Assembly: GCA_012837565.1 (NCBI GenBank)
Contig: DUQY01000023.1
Span: 1-12,844 of the forward strand
Origin: Bacteroidales bacterium
Lineage (GTDB): Bacteria; Bacteroidota; Bacteroidia; Bacteroidales; P3
Reading direction: 5' to 3'
DNA length: 12,844 nt
Shown: positions 1-6,734 of the stretch, one piece after another
Layout: each line of letters starts with the position of its first letter
How positions within the stretch are numbered: position 1 is the first letter of the stretch
The notes under the pieces: generated by a model
Database searches by the model: none
Told to the model about the DNA's origin: nothing
The model's input: the letters and a program-made list of their open reading frames with translations, nothing else
Position numbers and translations under genes: made by a program

Positions 1-69
1 GTTAGCATAAGGAAGGGCTGTGGTAACGGTATGGCGTTTAAATTTATTTTCTTTATCGGTATAGGTCAT
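1..69 (-). CDS. metG: Methionine--tRNA ligase, N-terminal 23 codons only (runs off the window)
   Basis: Reading the minus strand from 69 gives an open frame from ATG to the window edge. It ends in KFKRHTVTTALPYAN, which is the start of the class I Rossmann fold of methionyl-tRNA synthetase: the (V)T(S/T)ALPYANG block that leads into the HIGH signature, which lies just outside the window. The enzyme charges tRNA-Met with methionine in the cytoplasm. The ATG at 67-69 is the only start in the visible part, and it puts about nine extra residues before the conserved block. It begins 4 bases after the stop of the glycosyltransferase gene, so it is probably the last visible gene of that operon. Only 69 bases are seen, so the identity rests on one short but distinctive motif. 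Confidence 0.8.
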   Translation of the reverse strand, partial: MTYTDKENKFKRHTVTTALPYAN

Positions 70-73
70 AATA

Positions 74-1039
74 CTATCTTATTATATCTTGTTTTTCTAA
101 ATTATCTTCTTTGTTTTTATCTGAACTCTCTTCAATAATATAAAGAGGTCTCTGTCTAACATCATTATTTATCCTGCTAATATATTCTCCAATTATTCCA
201 ATTGTGATCAGCTGAACTCCTCCAATAAAAGACGCTGAAATAATAAGCGATGCCCAACCTTGTATTGGGGGAGTTTGCATAATATATTGAGATATTAGGG
301 CATAGACTATAATGCAAAATGAAAATGCTGAAACAATAATTCCCATATTGCTTGCTATCTTCAATGGCTTTGAGGAAAACCCTGTAATACCATCAATAGC
401 CAATTTCATAAGTTTGGAGAATGAATACCCTGTTTCTCCCATAAATCTTGCATCTCTATCATATTCCACAAAGGTTTGCTTATAGCCTATCCATGCAATT
501 TGTCCTCTAATAAACTTATTCCTTTCTGGCATTTCTTGAAGGTGTTTTATTATTACCCTATCAATTAAACGGAAGTCTCCAGTATCTAAAGGTATTTTTA
601 TATCGGTTAGCATATCTAATATTCTATAGAAAAGTTTGTACGCCATCTTCTTAAAAATATTTACTCCCTTTCTTGAACTCCTTTTTGCGTAAACAACCTT
701 ATAGCCTTCTTTGTATTTTTGGTACATATCCGTAATTAGCTCAGGTGGGTCTTGCAAATCACCATCAATAATGGCAACAGCATCTCCCTTTGAGAAGTCT
801 AAGCCAGCCGAAACAGCAACTTGGTGTCCAAAATTCCTGCTAAAGCTCAGATACTTTACGTGTTCGTCCTTTTTAGCCAAGTTCTTAATCATTGAAAGAG
901 ATGAGTCTTTACTATAATCGTTAACAAAGATAATTTCATAGTCAGAGCTAATTTGCGATAAGACCTTTGTCATTCTTTCATACATTAGAGGAATATTTCC
1001 CTCCTCGTTATAAATAGGTATTACAACTGATATATCCAT
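74..1039 (-). CDS. Polyprenyl-phosphate glycosyltransferase, GT2 family (GtrB/ArnC/DPM1-like)
   Basis: 321 residues. An N-terminal GT-A domain (about 1-220) carries the opening VVIPIYNEE, VND at 39-41, FSRNFGHQ at 66-73 and the metal/nucleotide-sugar motif DGDLQDPPE at 92-100. Two hydrophobic membrane spans follow (about 230-252 and 262-285), then the typical tail GEYISRI...RPLYII. This is the layout of the GtrB/ArnC/DPM1 group, which moves a sugar from a nucleotide donor onto undecaprenyl (polyprenyl) phosphate at the inner face of the cytoplasmic membrane. The sugar cannot be told from sequence. The gene begins 3 bases after the stop of a GT-C glycosyltransferase and ends 4 bases before metG. 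The GT-C neighbour is the expected user of the lipid-linked sugar, as in ArnC/ArnT or GtrB/Gtr pairs. The usual VNDGS/VNDCS reads VNDYS here. The acidic, lysine-rich last 15 residues are probably a flexible cytoplasmic tail. Confidence 0.9.
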   Translation of the reverse strand: MDISVVIPIYNEEGNIPLMYERMTKVLSQISSDYEIIFVNDYSKDSSLSMIKNLAKKDEHVKYLSFSRNFGHQVAVSAGLDFSKGDAVAIIDGDLQDPPELITDMYQKYKEGYKVVYAKRSSRKGVNIFKKMAYKLFYRILDMLTDIKIPLDTGDFRLIDRVIIKHLQEMPERNKFIRGQIAWIGYKQTFVEYDRDARFMGETGYSFSKLMKLAIDGITGFSSKPLKIASNMGIIVSAFSFCIIVYALISQYIMQTPPIQGWASLIISASFIGGVQLITIGIIGEYISRINNDVRQRPLYIIEESSDKNKEDNLEKQDIIR

Positions 1040-1042
1040 TTT

Positions 1043-2524
1043 CTAATTATTTATTTCTTTTAATTCTGTTAGCCTTACAAGCTTACTTTGAATATGATGG
1101 TAGAGGGTATCGTATTCAAATCTCTTCCTAACTTCCTTATCTATCTCTGGTTCGTTGATTTGAACAATCTCTCCAACCTCCAAATATTGTATATCCTTCT
1201 TCTTATTCAATATTCCGTAATGGTCCATTGCATGCAGGTAGAATATTAGATCTTGTTGGTTGTCTTGACTTATATAAACTATACTCTCATTAAATTCTAT
1301 CTCCCTATCAATTAGCTTATTCATAATCTTATGACGTGAATAATAGGCTTCGTATTCTCCTTCCCCTGGTTTATAGAAATGTTTTGTAATTTCCTTATAA
1401 GGAGAGAAAAACAAAGCCATTATACCTATAATAATAATACCTATTCCCAATTTCCTATTCTTAATATTTCTAAGAATATAGTCTTGTACTGTGCTTAGTG
1501 AGCAGCCAAGTATTATTGCAAGAAGTGGAAGGATAGGGAAGACATACCAGGTTAGCTTGGTCTTTCCTATGGTTATAACAATAAGGATAATTAATGACAT
1601 CCCTAAGGCATAATTACTTATCCTCTTTATTAGTTTGTCCTTAGTAATTAGGTTTATTAGAATGGCAGGAGGGACAAGCCAAAAGAAATAGGTGAAAAGA
1701 CTATTCTTTAATTCCGTAATATAGAAATCCCTACCGTGTTGATGTTCTTCTAATACCTTAAGATATCTTCCCCCAAGTTCATTCTCATAAACTGCCTTTA
1801 GATAACCACTATCGAAGATCTCCCTACCGAAATAATACCCACCAATAATAAGTATAAAGCCCAAAATTCCAAAATAAGTATATTTGTTTCTTAGGAATTC
1901 GAGGAATTGTTTTCTAAATAAAATATAGATTAGTATAAACGGTAGAGGGATAAGTGCTTGGATTCCTTTTGTAAGCATGGCTAAGATTAGGAATAGGAAG
2001 AAAAGTAAATAGTATTTCCCCTGCTTATTCTCGGTATATGCAAATAGGGAAATTGCGTAGGAGATAATAAAGAGGGTAAGCATGGCATCGTAGTCGGCAT
2101 TCCTACCAAAATGGTAGTAGAGTATTCCTTTTGTACATATAATAATAAGACTGGTATAGAATCCTATAAAAGGTTTTTTTAGCTTGGAGAAAAGAAGTAT
2201 AATAATTATTCCTAATAGCATTATTGATAGGGCAGAGGGTAGCCTAACTGCCAATTCACTGGGTCCAAAAATCTTAATACTTAAGGCTTGGATCCAAATG
2301 GTAAGAGGGGGTTTAACACTCCAATGGTCGGGCTGATTATCGAATGTAATCACTAATGGATTACTCGACTTAGTCATTTCGTAGGAAGAAGCTGCAACCC
2401 TACTTTCGTCCCATGTTCTTAGAGGGAGGCTATCTAAAAAAGCAAATAGAGGGTATATGCTAATAAGAATAAATATAAAAACAAGTATAATTGTTAGTTT
2501 CTTATTTGAAAACCTCTTATTCAT
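1043..2524 (-). CDS. Membrane GT-C glycosyltransferase, GT39/ArnT-like (PMT_2 superfamily)
   Basis: 493 residues, with about ten or more hydrophobic spans through residue ~375 and then a soluble C-terminal portion of about 115 residues. Features of the ArnT/PMT_2 group are visible. There is an acidic pair in the first external loop (WDESR, D39-E40) and KPPLTIW at 71-77, matching the KPP(L) motif of ArnT. An FGRNADYDAML segment lies at 139-149, TKG at 185-187, and KTKLTWYVFPILP at 321-333. The family takes a sugar from a polyprenyl-phosphate carrier outside the inner membrane and adds it to lipid A, glycan or protein. The downstream GT2 gene, 3 bases away, would supply the carrier-linked sugar. 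The start at 2524 puts the first membrane span at about residues 10-30. A -7-like TATCTTTG lies about 35 bases upstream, so this is likely the first gene of the operon. The acceptor is unknown; calling it arnT would go too far. Confidence 0.87.
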   Translation of the reverse strand: MNKRFSNKKLTIILVFIFILISIYPLFAFLDSLPLRTWDESRVAASSYEMTKSSNPLVITFDNQPDHWSVKPPLTIWIQALSIKIFGPSELAVRLPSALSIMLLGIIIILLFSKLKKPFIGFYTSLIIICTKGILYYHFGRNADYDAMLTLFIISYAISLFAYTENKQGKYYLLFFLFLILAMLTKGIQALIPLPFILIYILFRKQFLEFLRNKYTYFGILGFILIIGGYYFGREIFDSGYLKAVYENELGGRYLKVLEEHQHGRDFYITELKNSLFTYFFWLVPPAILINLITKDKLIKRISNYALGMSLIILIVITIGKTKLTWYVFPILPLLAIILGCSLSTVQDYILRNIKNRKLGIGIIIIGIMALFFSPYKEITKHFYKPGEGEYEAYYSRHKIMNKLIDREIEFNESIVYISQDNQQDLIFYLHAMDHYGILNKKKDIQYLEVGEIVQINEPEIDKEVRKRFEYDTLYHHIQSKLVRLTELKEINN

Positions 2525-2558
2525 TATAATAGTATTTGATAGGTAATTTATTAACTTG

Positions 2559-2566
2559 CAAAGATA
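2559..2566 (-). promoter_or_regulatory. Bacteroidetes-type -7 element (TATCTTTG) for the glycosyltransferase operon
   Basis: The minus strand reads TATCTTTGCAAG, an exact match to the TAnnTTTG -7 consensus of the Bacteroidetes primary sigma factor. It lies 35 bases before the ATG at 2524, so a start about 7 bases downstream would leave a leader of roughly 28 nt. No clear TTTG -33 box is present about 19 bases upstream, where the sequence is the T-rich tail of the preceding stem-loop. Confidence 0.55.
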
Positions 2567-2585
2567 ATAAATATATAGAAAGAAA

Positions 2586-2629
2586 ATACTGAATCTTTGT
2601 TTTAGAAATTTAAAACGAAGATTCAGTAT
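2586..2629 (-). terminator. Probable intrinsic terminator of the acyl-CoA synthetase gene (19-bp stem)
   Basis: The arms at 2586-2604 and 2611-2629 pair over 19 positions, with a single wobble mismatch and a six-base loop (2605-2610). Read on the minus strand, downstream of the synthetase stop, the hairpin is followed by TTTTCTTTCT, which fits an intrinsic terminator. An 11-base piece of one arm (TAAAACGAAGA, 2611-2621) is repeated at 2632-2642. The left arm could therefore pair with either copy. Confidence 0.7.
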
Positions 2630-2653
2630 ATTAAAACGAAGACTTAATTCCTT

Positions 2654-4261
2654 CTATTTATATAAATATCTTTTGATTTTTAGGGTAGCTGTTTTCTCAA
2701 ATTCTGTTGTTGCTTCCACAATTAGGGACAGCTTTGAGAAACGATTAAGTTTTTCGTTAGCAGCTTTTAAGAGGTCTTTCTTTAAGTGATCGTAAGCCTT
2801 TGTAGCATCGTCCTTATAGATAATCATTTTCTTTTCTAGCTCCGCTGGGTTAAATTGAACCATAGCAACTAATTTGCCATTTCTTTCAATAACCACGCTT
2901 TCAAGTATAAGTTTGTTTTGGTTAAGCACCATTTCAATCTCTTCAGGATATATATTTTCTCCTGTTGACCCTACAATAACATTTTTCAATCTTCCTTTAA
3001 CTTCGTATCGTCCTGCTTTTTCAGTTACTAAGTCACCTGTCTTAAACCAGCCATCTTCTGTTAGAACTGATTCTGTAAGTTCTGGGTTCTTATAATAACC
3101 TTTCATAATATTTGGACCCTTAACCCATAATTCTCCTTCTTGGGTTTCTGGGTTTATATCCATAATCTTAGCCTCAACATTCAAAACAGGAAATCCCATT
3201 GTTTGCCAAGAAACTTGATTAGGGTTTGCTCCAATAACCAATGGTGCAGTTTCTGTTAGTCCATATCCAATTGCATAAGGAAAATGCTTGCCAAGGCGGA
3301 GGAAAAGCTCTGTTTCTCCATCAAGTTTTGCACCTCCAATACCAAAGAAAGTTAGTCTACCTCCAAAGGTTTCATATAACATTTTCGAAGCTTTGCGATA
3401 CATTATTCTTTTGAAAAGACTACTTGTAAGAAGTATTCTCCTCATAGCAGTTTTCTCTAGTTCTGGTTTGATAATGTTCTTATATGCTTTCTCAATAAAT
3501 AGAGGTACTGTAAGTAGAGTAGTAGGTTTAACTATCTTTACACTTGTCATAAAGGTAGTTGATATAGGTAGTTTGTTGTGATAATACATTGATGCACCTT
3601 TCATAACTCCAGTTAGAAGCCCTAAGGTGTTTTCAAATGTATGTGAAAGAGGAAGCACTGAAAGATAAACATCTTTTTCGTTTATAGGCCAAATATGATG
3701 TATCTGTAGTAGTTGTGAAGCCAAGTTGCCATGAGTTAACATTACTCCTTTGCTAAAACCAGATGTGCCTGAGGTATAAATAATAACTGCAAGGTCCTCT
3801 GGGGTTGGTATTGTCTTAGTTCCAACTGACAAATTCTCTTTTTCGCTTATTATTTCAAGGTTATCAAGTTTTATTATTGTTTCAATATTTGAGTAAGCAT
3901 CTTGATCCGTTTTTGGATTCAAACGTTCTGAAACAAAGACAAGCTTTGCATCGGAATGGTTTACGCAATTTGTTATTTCATCCTTAGTGAAGTCAGGCAA
4001 GAGAGGAACAACTACAGCTCCCATATCAACAATTGCAAAATAAGCAATTGACCACGCAGGACTGTTTTCACCAAGAATAACAACCTTATCTTGGTGACCA
4101 ATACCTTTTGATACTAATATATCCTGAACTTCTTGAACTTTCAAATAGAATTCAGAATATGTTATTGGCTTATCGCCAACAAAAGCCATTAAAGGGTTGT
4201 TTGCAAAAGTCTTGACACTATACTGCAAAACTTCGTGCAGGGTTTTTGAATTTAACATCAA
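2654..4261 (-). CDS. Long-chain fatty acid--CoA ligase, AMP-binding (FadD/FAA1-like)
   Basis: 535 residues. It activates a carboxylic acid, most likely a long-chain fatty acid, to an acyl-adenylate and then to acyl-CoA. Motifs of the adenylate-forming superfamily appear in order: the P-loop YTSGTSGFSKG at 162-172; the LPLSHTFE segment at 203-210; GYGLTET at 332-338; GELWVKGPNIMKGYY at 376-390; WFKTGD at 405-410; and the hinge GRLKNVIVGSTGENIYPEE at 423-441. The C-terminal lysine is probably K528 in TLKIKR. The start is either of two adjacent ATGs (4261 or 4258). The gene is monocistronic: about 260 bases lie upstream and a strong stem-loop follows. Substrate chain length cannot be read from sequence, and related aryl- or medium-chain ligases share these motifs. 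The overall architecture and the 'Y..NPE.T' segment favour the long-chain acyl-CoA synthetase group. Confidence 0.9.
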   Translation of the reverse strand: MMLNSKTLHEVLQYSVKTFANNPLMAFVGDKPITYSEFYLKVQEVQDILVSKGIGHQDKVVILGENSPAWSIAYFAIVDMGAVVVPLLPDFTKDEITNCVNHSDAKLVFVSERLNPKTDQDAYSNIETIIKLDNLEIISEKENLSVGTKTIPTPEDLAVIIYTSGTSGFSKGVMLTHGNLASQLLQIHHIWPINEKDVYLSVLPLSHTFENTLGLLTGVMKGASMYYHNKLPISTTFMTSVKIVKPTTLLTVPLFIEKAYKNIIKPELEKTAMRRILLTSSLFKRIMYRKASKMLYETFGGRLTFFGIGGAKLDGETELFLRLGKHFPYAIGYGLTETAPLVIGANPNQVSWQTMGFPVLNVEAKIMDINPETQEGELWVKGPNIMKGYYKNPELTESVLTEDGWFKTGDLVTEKAGRYEVKGRLKNVIVGSTGENIYPEEIEMVLNQNKLILESVVIERNGKLVAMVQFNPAELEKKMIIYKDDATKAYDHLKKDLLKAANEKLNRFSKLSLIVEATTEFEKTATLKIKRYLYK

Positions 4262-4362
4262 ATATTATTTAGTTTATACTAAGCGATAGTAATTGTTAGA
4301 ACTACTAATCAGCTTGCAAAGAAACGAATAATTTATCATATAGAGTATAAATTTAGATATTT

Positions 4363-4392
4363 ATAACTAATTCTCAATCATTCATTAGTTAT
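4363..4392. repeat. Perfect 9-bp inverted repeat, ATAACTAAT-12 nt-ATTAGTTAT
   Basis: The arms are 4363-4371 and 4384-4392 with a 12-base spacer. It lies about 100-130 bases upstream of the acyl-CoA synthetase start. The symmetry could be an operator for a dimeric regulator or a weak hairpin. The arms are very AT-rich, so chance is a real possibility. Confidence 0.35.
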
Positions 4393-4476
4393 TATTCTGG
4401 TGATTTAGATAATATTTAAGCTTAGCAGTTAGTCTCTTATTATGAGTAATCTCTTTGTCAAAGTCAGGTGCTTTTG

Positions 4477-4519
4477 AAACGGTATCTTATGTGAATAATG
4501 TGCCGTTTTGTTTTTTTTT
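4477..4519 (+). terminator. Terminator-like hairpin with T run on the plus strand
   Basis: AAACGG at 4477-4482 pairs with CCGTTT at 4503-4508. Wobble pairs extend it to about nine positions inward, around a loop of about 14 bases. It is followed on the plus strand by a run of nine T at 4511-4519. On the minus strand the run becomes an A tract before the hairpin, with no T tract after it, so the polarity is plus. No plus-strand gene is visible upstream, so it may end an unseen small RNA or block antisense transcription into crcB. Confidence 0.4.
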
Positions 4520-4520
4520 G

Positions 4521-4898
4521 TTAGCGACTTGCAAAAAGAAAGTATCCAAGAAATGTTAGGGCTAATCCAAGTAATATACTTCCTAGGATATATAGAATTG
4601 CTTGTATGTTTTGGGAGTTTTGCAGTAGGCGAAGGGTTTCTACAGAGAAGGTTGAAAAGGTGGTAAAGCCTCCGCAGATGCCAATTAGAAAAAAGGAGTT
4701 AAATTGATTCTGATTTTGGAATTGATATTTATTTGAAAGCCCTATCAATAGTCCAATAAGGAAGCATCCTAATAAGTTTACTAAAAAAGTAGCCCAAGGA
4801 AAGGTATGTATTGCTTTTGTATTAAGTAGTTGGCTTATGCCAAATCTTAGTAAAGAACCAATTCCTCCTCCTAGGGCTACTAGTATATATGCTTTCAA
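4521..4898 (-). CDS. crcB: Fluoride ion channel CrcB/Fluc
   Basis: 125 residues with four hydrophobic spans (about 3-22, 34-54, 67-90 and 98-122), the normal length for a Fluc subunit. Fluc subunits assemble as antiparallel dimers that let fluoride leave the cytoplasm. Diagnostic motifs are present: GGGIGSLLRF at 10-19, the pore asparagine in NLLGCFLIG (N41), and GGFTTFSTFSVE at 76-87, which carries the phenylalanine 'box' and the central sodium-site region. It begins 7 bases after the stop of the formiminotransferase-cyclodeaminase gene and must be co-transcribed with it unless an internal promoter exists. No fluoride riboswitch is seen immediately before it. A single-gene homodimeric Fluc is expected, because no second copy is adjacent. 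Confidence 0.95.
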   Translation of the reverse strand: MKAYILVALGGGIGSLLRFGISQLLNTKAIHTFPWATFLVNLLGCFLIGLLIGLSNKYQFQNQNQFNSFFLIGICGGFTTFSTFSVETLRLLQNSQNIQAILYILGSILLGLALTFLGYFLFASR

Positions 4899-4905
4899 TT
4901 GTTTA

Positions 4906-6600
4906 TTAGCTTATTTGTTTTAATACTTTTGCGGTGTATTCTTTTTCAATAGCATCTGCTTTTTCTATTAATACCTCACCTTTTGCAAGAATATCATTAA
5001 CAAAAGCCTTGTCATTTAGCGAAGCTGCATTGATTTTAATATTCATAAAGGCTCCATAACAAGCTGCTCTTGCACACAAGATACCAACTGCGGCATCTGT
5101 TACTGAATTAGGGTTTCCTGTTTCTACCATTGCCTTGCATATTTCAAATACTTCAAATGATTTGCAAAGTGTACGGTAAGGAATTTCTATTGCATATTTT
5201 GTTGCTTCTTGAATTGCATTTGTTCTTGCTGCTTTTTCTTCGTCAGTTTTCTTTGGTAAGCCAAAAGCGTCCATTATCTTATTGAAAGCATTTGTGTCTT
5301 CATCAACAAGGTGGATTAATTCGTCTTTTAAGGCTTGTCCTTTTTCTGCAATTATTGAAAATTCTTCCCATCTTTCATCCCAACCTGCTTTATGTGAAGA
5401 AAGGTTAGCCACCATTGTTGCAAGTGAAGCACCAAGACTTCCCATATAGGCTGCAATTGAACCACCACCAGGAGCAGGGCTTTCTGATGCAGTTTCATTT
5501 GCAAACTCAACGCAAGTCATATCAACTAATTTCTTCTTAGACTTATCTTCAATTAGGTATTCAATAATCTTTTCTTCAGGGTTAAATGGTTTTAAGTCAT
5601 CTAATCCCATAGATTTGATTGCTATTTTAATCAGTTCTTTATCATCAACTCCAAGTGAACGTTCTTGTCTTGCAAGATAATACTTACCAGCATCAATCAA
5701 GGTTTTCTTAGGAACTACTCCAACAATTTCAACGCCAGTAACTCTTATTCCTCTTGCACCTGCCTTCTTACATACTTCTTCAAAGCATATATGTAGAGGA
5801 GTTTCTGAAATATTAGTAATATTCATTGAAACTTGAGCCAGGCCATATTCTTCAATAAACCAACCAATAGCCTTGGTTCCTTTTAATGAGCCAGGAATTG
5901 TAATCTGTTTTCCATTTTCATCCTTAAGTAGTTTCCCATTTAGTTTTCCTCCCTCTCTTGCAGGACGACCTTTTTCTCTAACATCGAAAGCAATTGCATT
6001 AGCCCTACGAGTTGAGGTAGTATTAAGGTTGTAATTAACTGCAATAAGGAAATCTCTTGCCGAAATAGCAGTAGCACCAGATATAGCAACCTTATCGCTC
6101 CATATACTTGGACCAAAACAAGGCTTCCAATCAGTTGAACCTATCCTATCTTTTAAACCCTCATATTCTCCTTGGCGGCAATTAGCAAGGTTTCTTCTCT
6201 TAGGTTCAAGGGCTGCATCTTCGTATAAGTAAACAGGGATTCCTAATTCTTCTCCCACCTTCTTTCCAAGTTCTCTTGCATATTCAGCAACCTCTTCCAT
6301 GCTAATATTAGCAACAGGAATTAGAGGACAAACGTCGGTAGCACCAAAACGAGGGTGGTCACCGTGGTGTTGTCTCATATCTATAAGTTCGTTTGCTTTC
6401 TTTATAACCCTAAAAGCAGCTTCTATAACTTGTTTTGGCTCACCAACAAAAGTTATAACAGTCCTATTAGTTGTTGCACCTGGATCTACGTCCAATAATT
6501 TCACGCCTTCAACTTTCTCTATCTCAGCAACCACTTGGTCGATGATTCCTTGGTTACGTCCCTCACTAATATTTGGAACACATTCAATCAATTGTTTCAT
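4906..6600 (-). CDS. Bifunctional glutamate formiminotransferase / formiminotetrahydrofolate cyclodeaminase
   Basis: 564 residues, matching full-length animal-type FTCD fusions. The N-terminal formiminotransferase half (about 1-325) moves the formimino group from formiminoglutamate, the end of histidine breakdown, to tetrahydrofolate. Motifs are ECVPNISEGR at 6-15, LDVDPGATTNRTV at 36-48, and HHGDHPRFGATDVCPL at 78-93 with the expected catalytic His82. The C-terminal cyclodeaminase half (about 355-564) opens with the glycine-rich SPAPGGGSIAAY at 374-385. It releases ammonia to give methenyl-tetrahydrofolate. The start at 6600 was chosen because MKQLIECVPNISEGR is the family N-terminus. An in-frame ATG at 6681 would add 27 basic residues foreign to the family. 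crcB follows 7 bases after the stop. No hutH, hutU or hutI lies in the window, so any histidine pathway genes are elsewhere. Confidence 0.95.
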   Translation of the reverse strand: MKQLIECVPNISEGRNQGIIDQVVAEIEKVEGVKLLDVDPGATTNRTVITFVGEPKQVIEAAFRVIKKANELIDMRQHHGDHPRFGATDVCPLIPVANISMEEVAEYARELGKKVGEELGIPVYLYEDAALEPKRRNLANCRQGEYEGLKDRIGSTDWKPCFGPSIWSDKVAISGATAISARDFLIAVNYNLNTTSTRRANAIAFDVREKGRPAREGGKLNGKLLKDENGKQITIPGSLKGTKAIGWFIEEYGLAQVSMNITNISETPLHICFEEVCKKAGARGIRVTGVEIVGVVPKKTLIDAGKYYLARQERSLGVDDKELIKIAIKSMGLDDLKPFNPEEKIIEYLIEDKSKKKLVDMTCVEFANETASESPAPGGGSIAAYMGSLGASLATMVANLSSHKAGWDERWEEFSIIAEKGQALKDELIHLVDEDTNAFNKIMDAFGLPKKTDEEKAARTNAIQEATKYAIEIPYRTLCKSFEVFEICKAMVETGNPNSVTDAAVGILCARAACYGAFMNIKINAASLNDKAFVNDILAKGEVLIEKADAIEKEYTAKVLKQIS

Positions 6601-6678
6601 AGTGATATATTTCTTTCTTAATAATTTCTTAATCTTTTCTTTGTTATTTATACTCAAAAAGGCATAGCTAACAATTTG

Positions 6679-6686
6679 CAAAGGTC
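6679..6686 (-). promoter_or_regulatory. Possible -7 element (GACCTTTG) for the formiminotransferase-cyclodeaminase operon
   Basis: The minus strand reads GACCTTTGCAAA about 80 bases before the ATG at 6600. It shares the TTTGCAA core seen at other starts in the window but lacks the TA of TAnnTTTG. It is the best candidate in the 134-base gap after panC. Confidence 0.3.
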
Positions 6687-6698
6687 TGCAAAATAAAT

Positions 6699-6722
6699 GA
6701 TATGGGAGCAGTTTGCTATATC
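6699..6722 (-). terminator. Weak candidate terminator after panC
   Basis: On the minus strand, 12 bases after the panC stop, GATAT-AGCA pairs with TGCT-ATATC. The loop is 3 bases and a CCC bulge interrupts the stem. A T-rich ATTTATTTTG follows. The stem is short and interrupted, so this is only a suggestion. Confidence 0.3.
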
Positions 6723-6734
6723 AATTTAGCTTTT

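Larger units (their letters stand above)
2525..2653. other. Intergenic region: acyl-CoA synthetase terminator and glycosyltransferase operon promoter
   Basis: 129 bases between two minus-strand genes. In minus-strand order it holds about 24 bases of trailer after the TAG stop at 2654-2656, the long stem-loop at 2586-2629, a T/A-rich run and a TAnnTTTG -7 element at 2559-2566. A leader of roughly 30 bases then runs to the ATG at 2524. I see no small ORF or RNA gene. Confidence 0.7.
4262..4520. other. 259-base intergenic region with two inverted repeats and no recognised gene
   Basis: Lies between the start of the acyl-CoA synthetase (4261) and the stop of crcB (4521), both minus strand. It should hold the synthetase promoter: a TTGCAAGCTG core on the minus strand near 4310-4320 resembles the TTTGCAA seen before other genes here, but its -7 match is imperfect. 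It also holds a 9-bp perfect inverted repeat (4363-4392) and a hairpin followed by a T run on the plus strand (4477-4519). The longest ATG-started plus-strand frame near the hairpin is only 11 codons (from 4442). No fluoride-riboswitch-like structure was recognised. Confidence 0.5.

Noticed and set aside
6601..6681. An upstream in-frame ATG at 6681 that would lengthen formiminotransferase-cyclodeaminase by 27 residues
   Set aside because: The family N-terminus is MKQLIECVPNISEGR at 6600. The extra residues are basic, unrelated to the family, and overlap the only promoter-like sequence in the gap.
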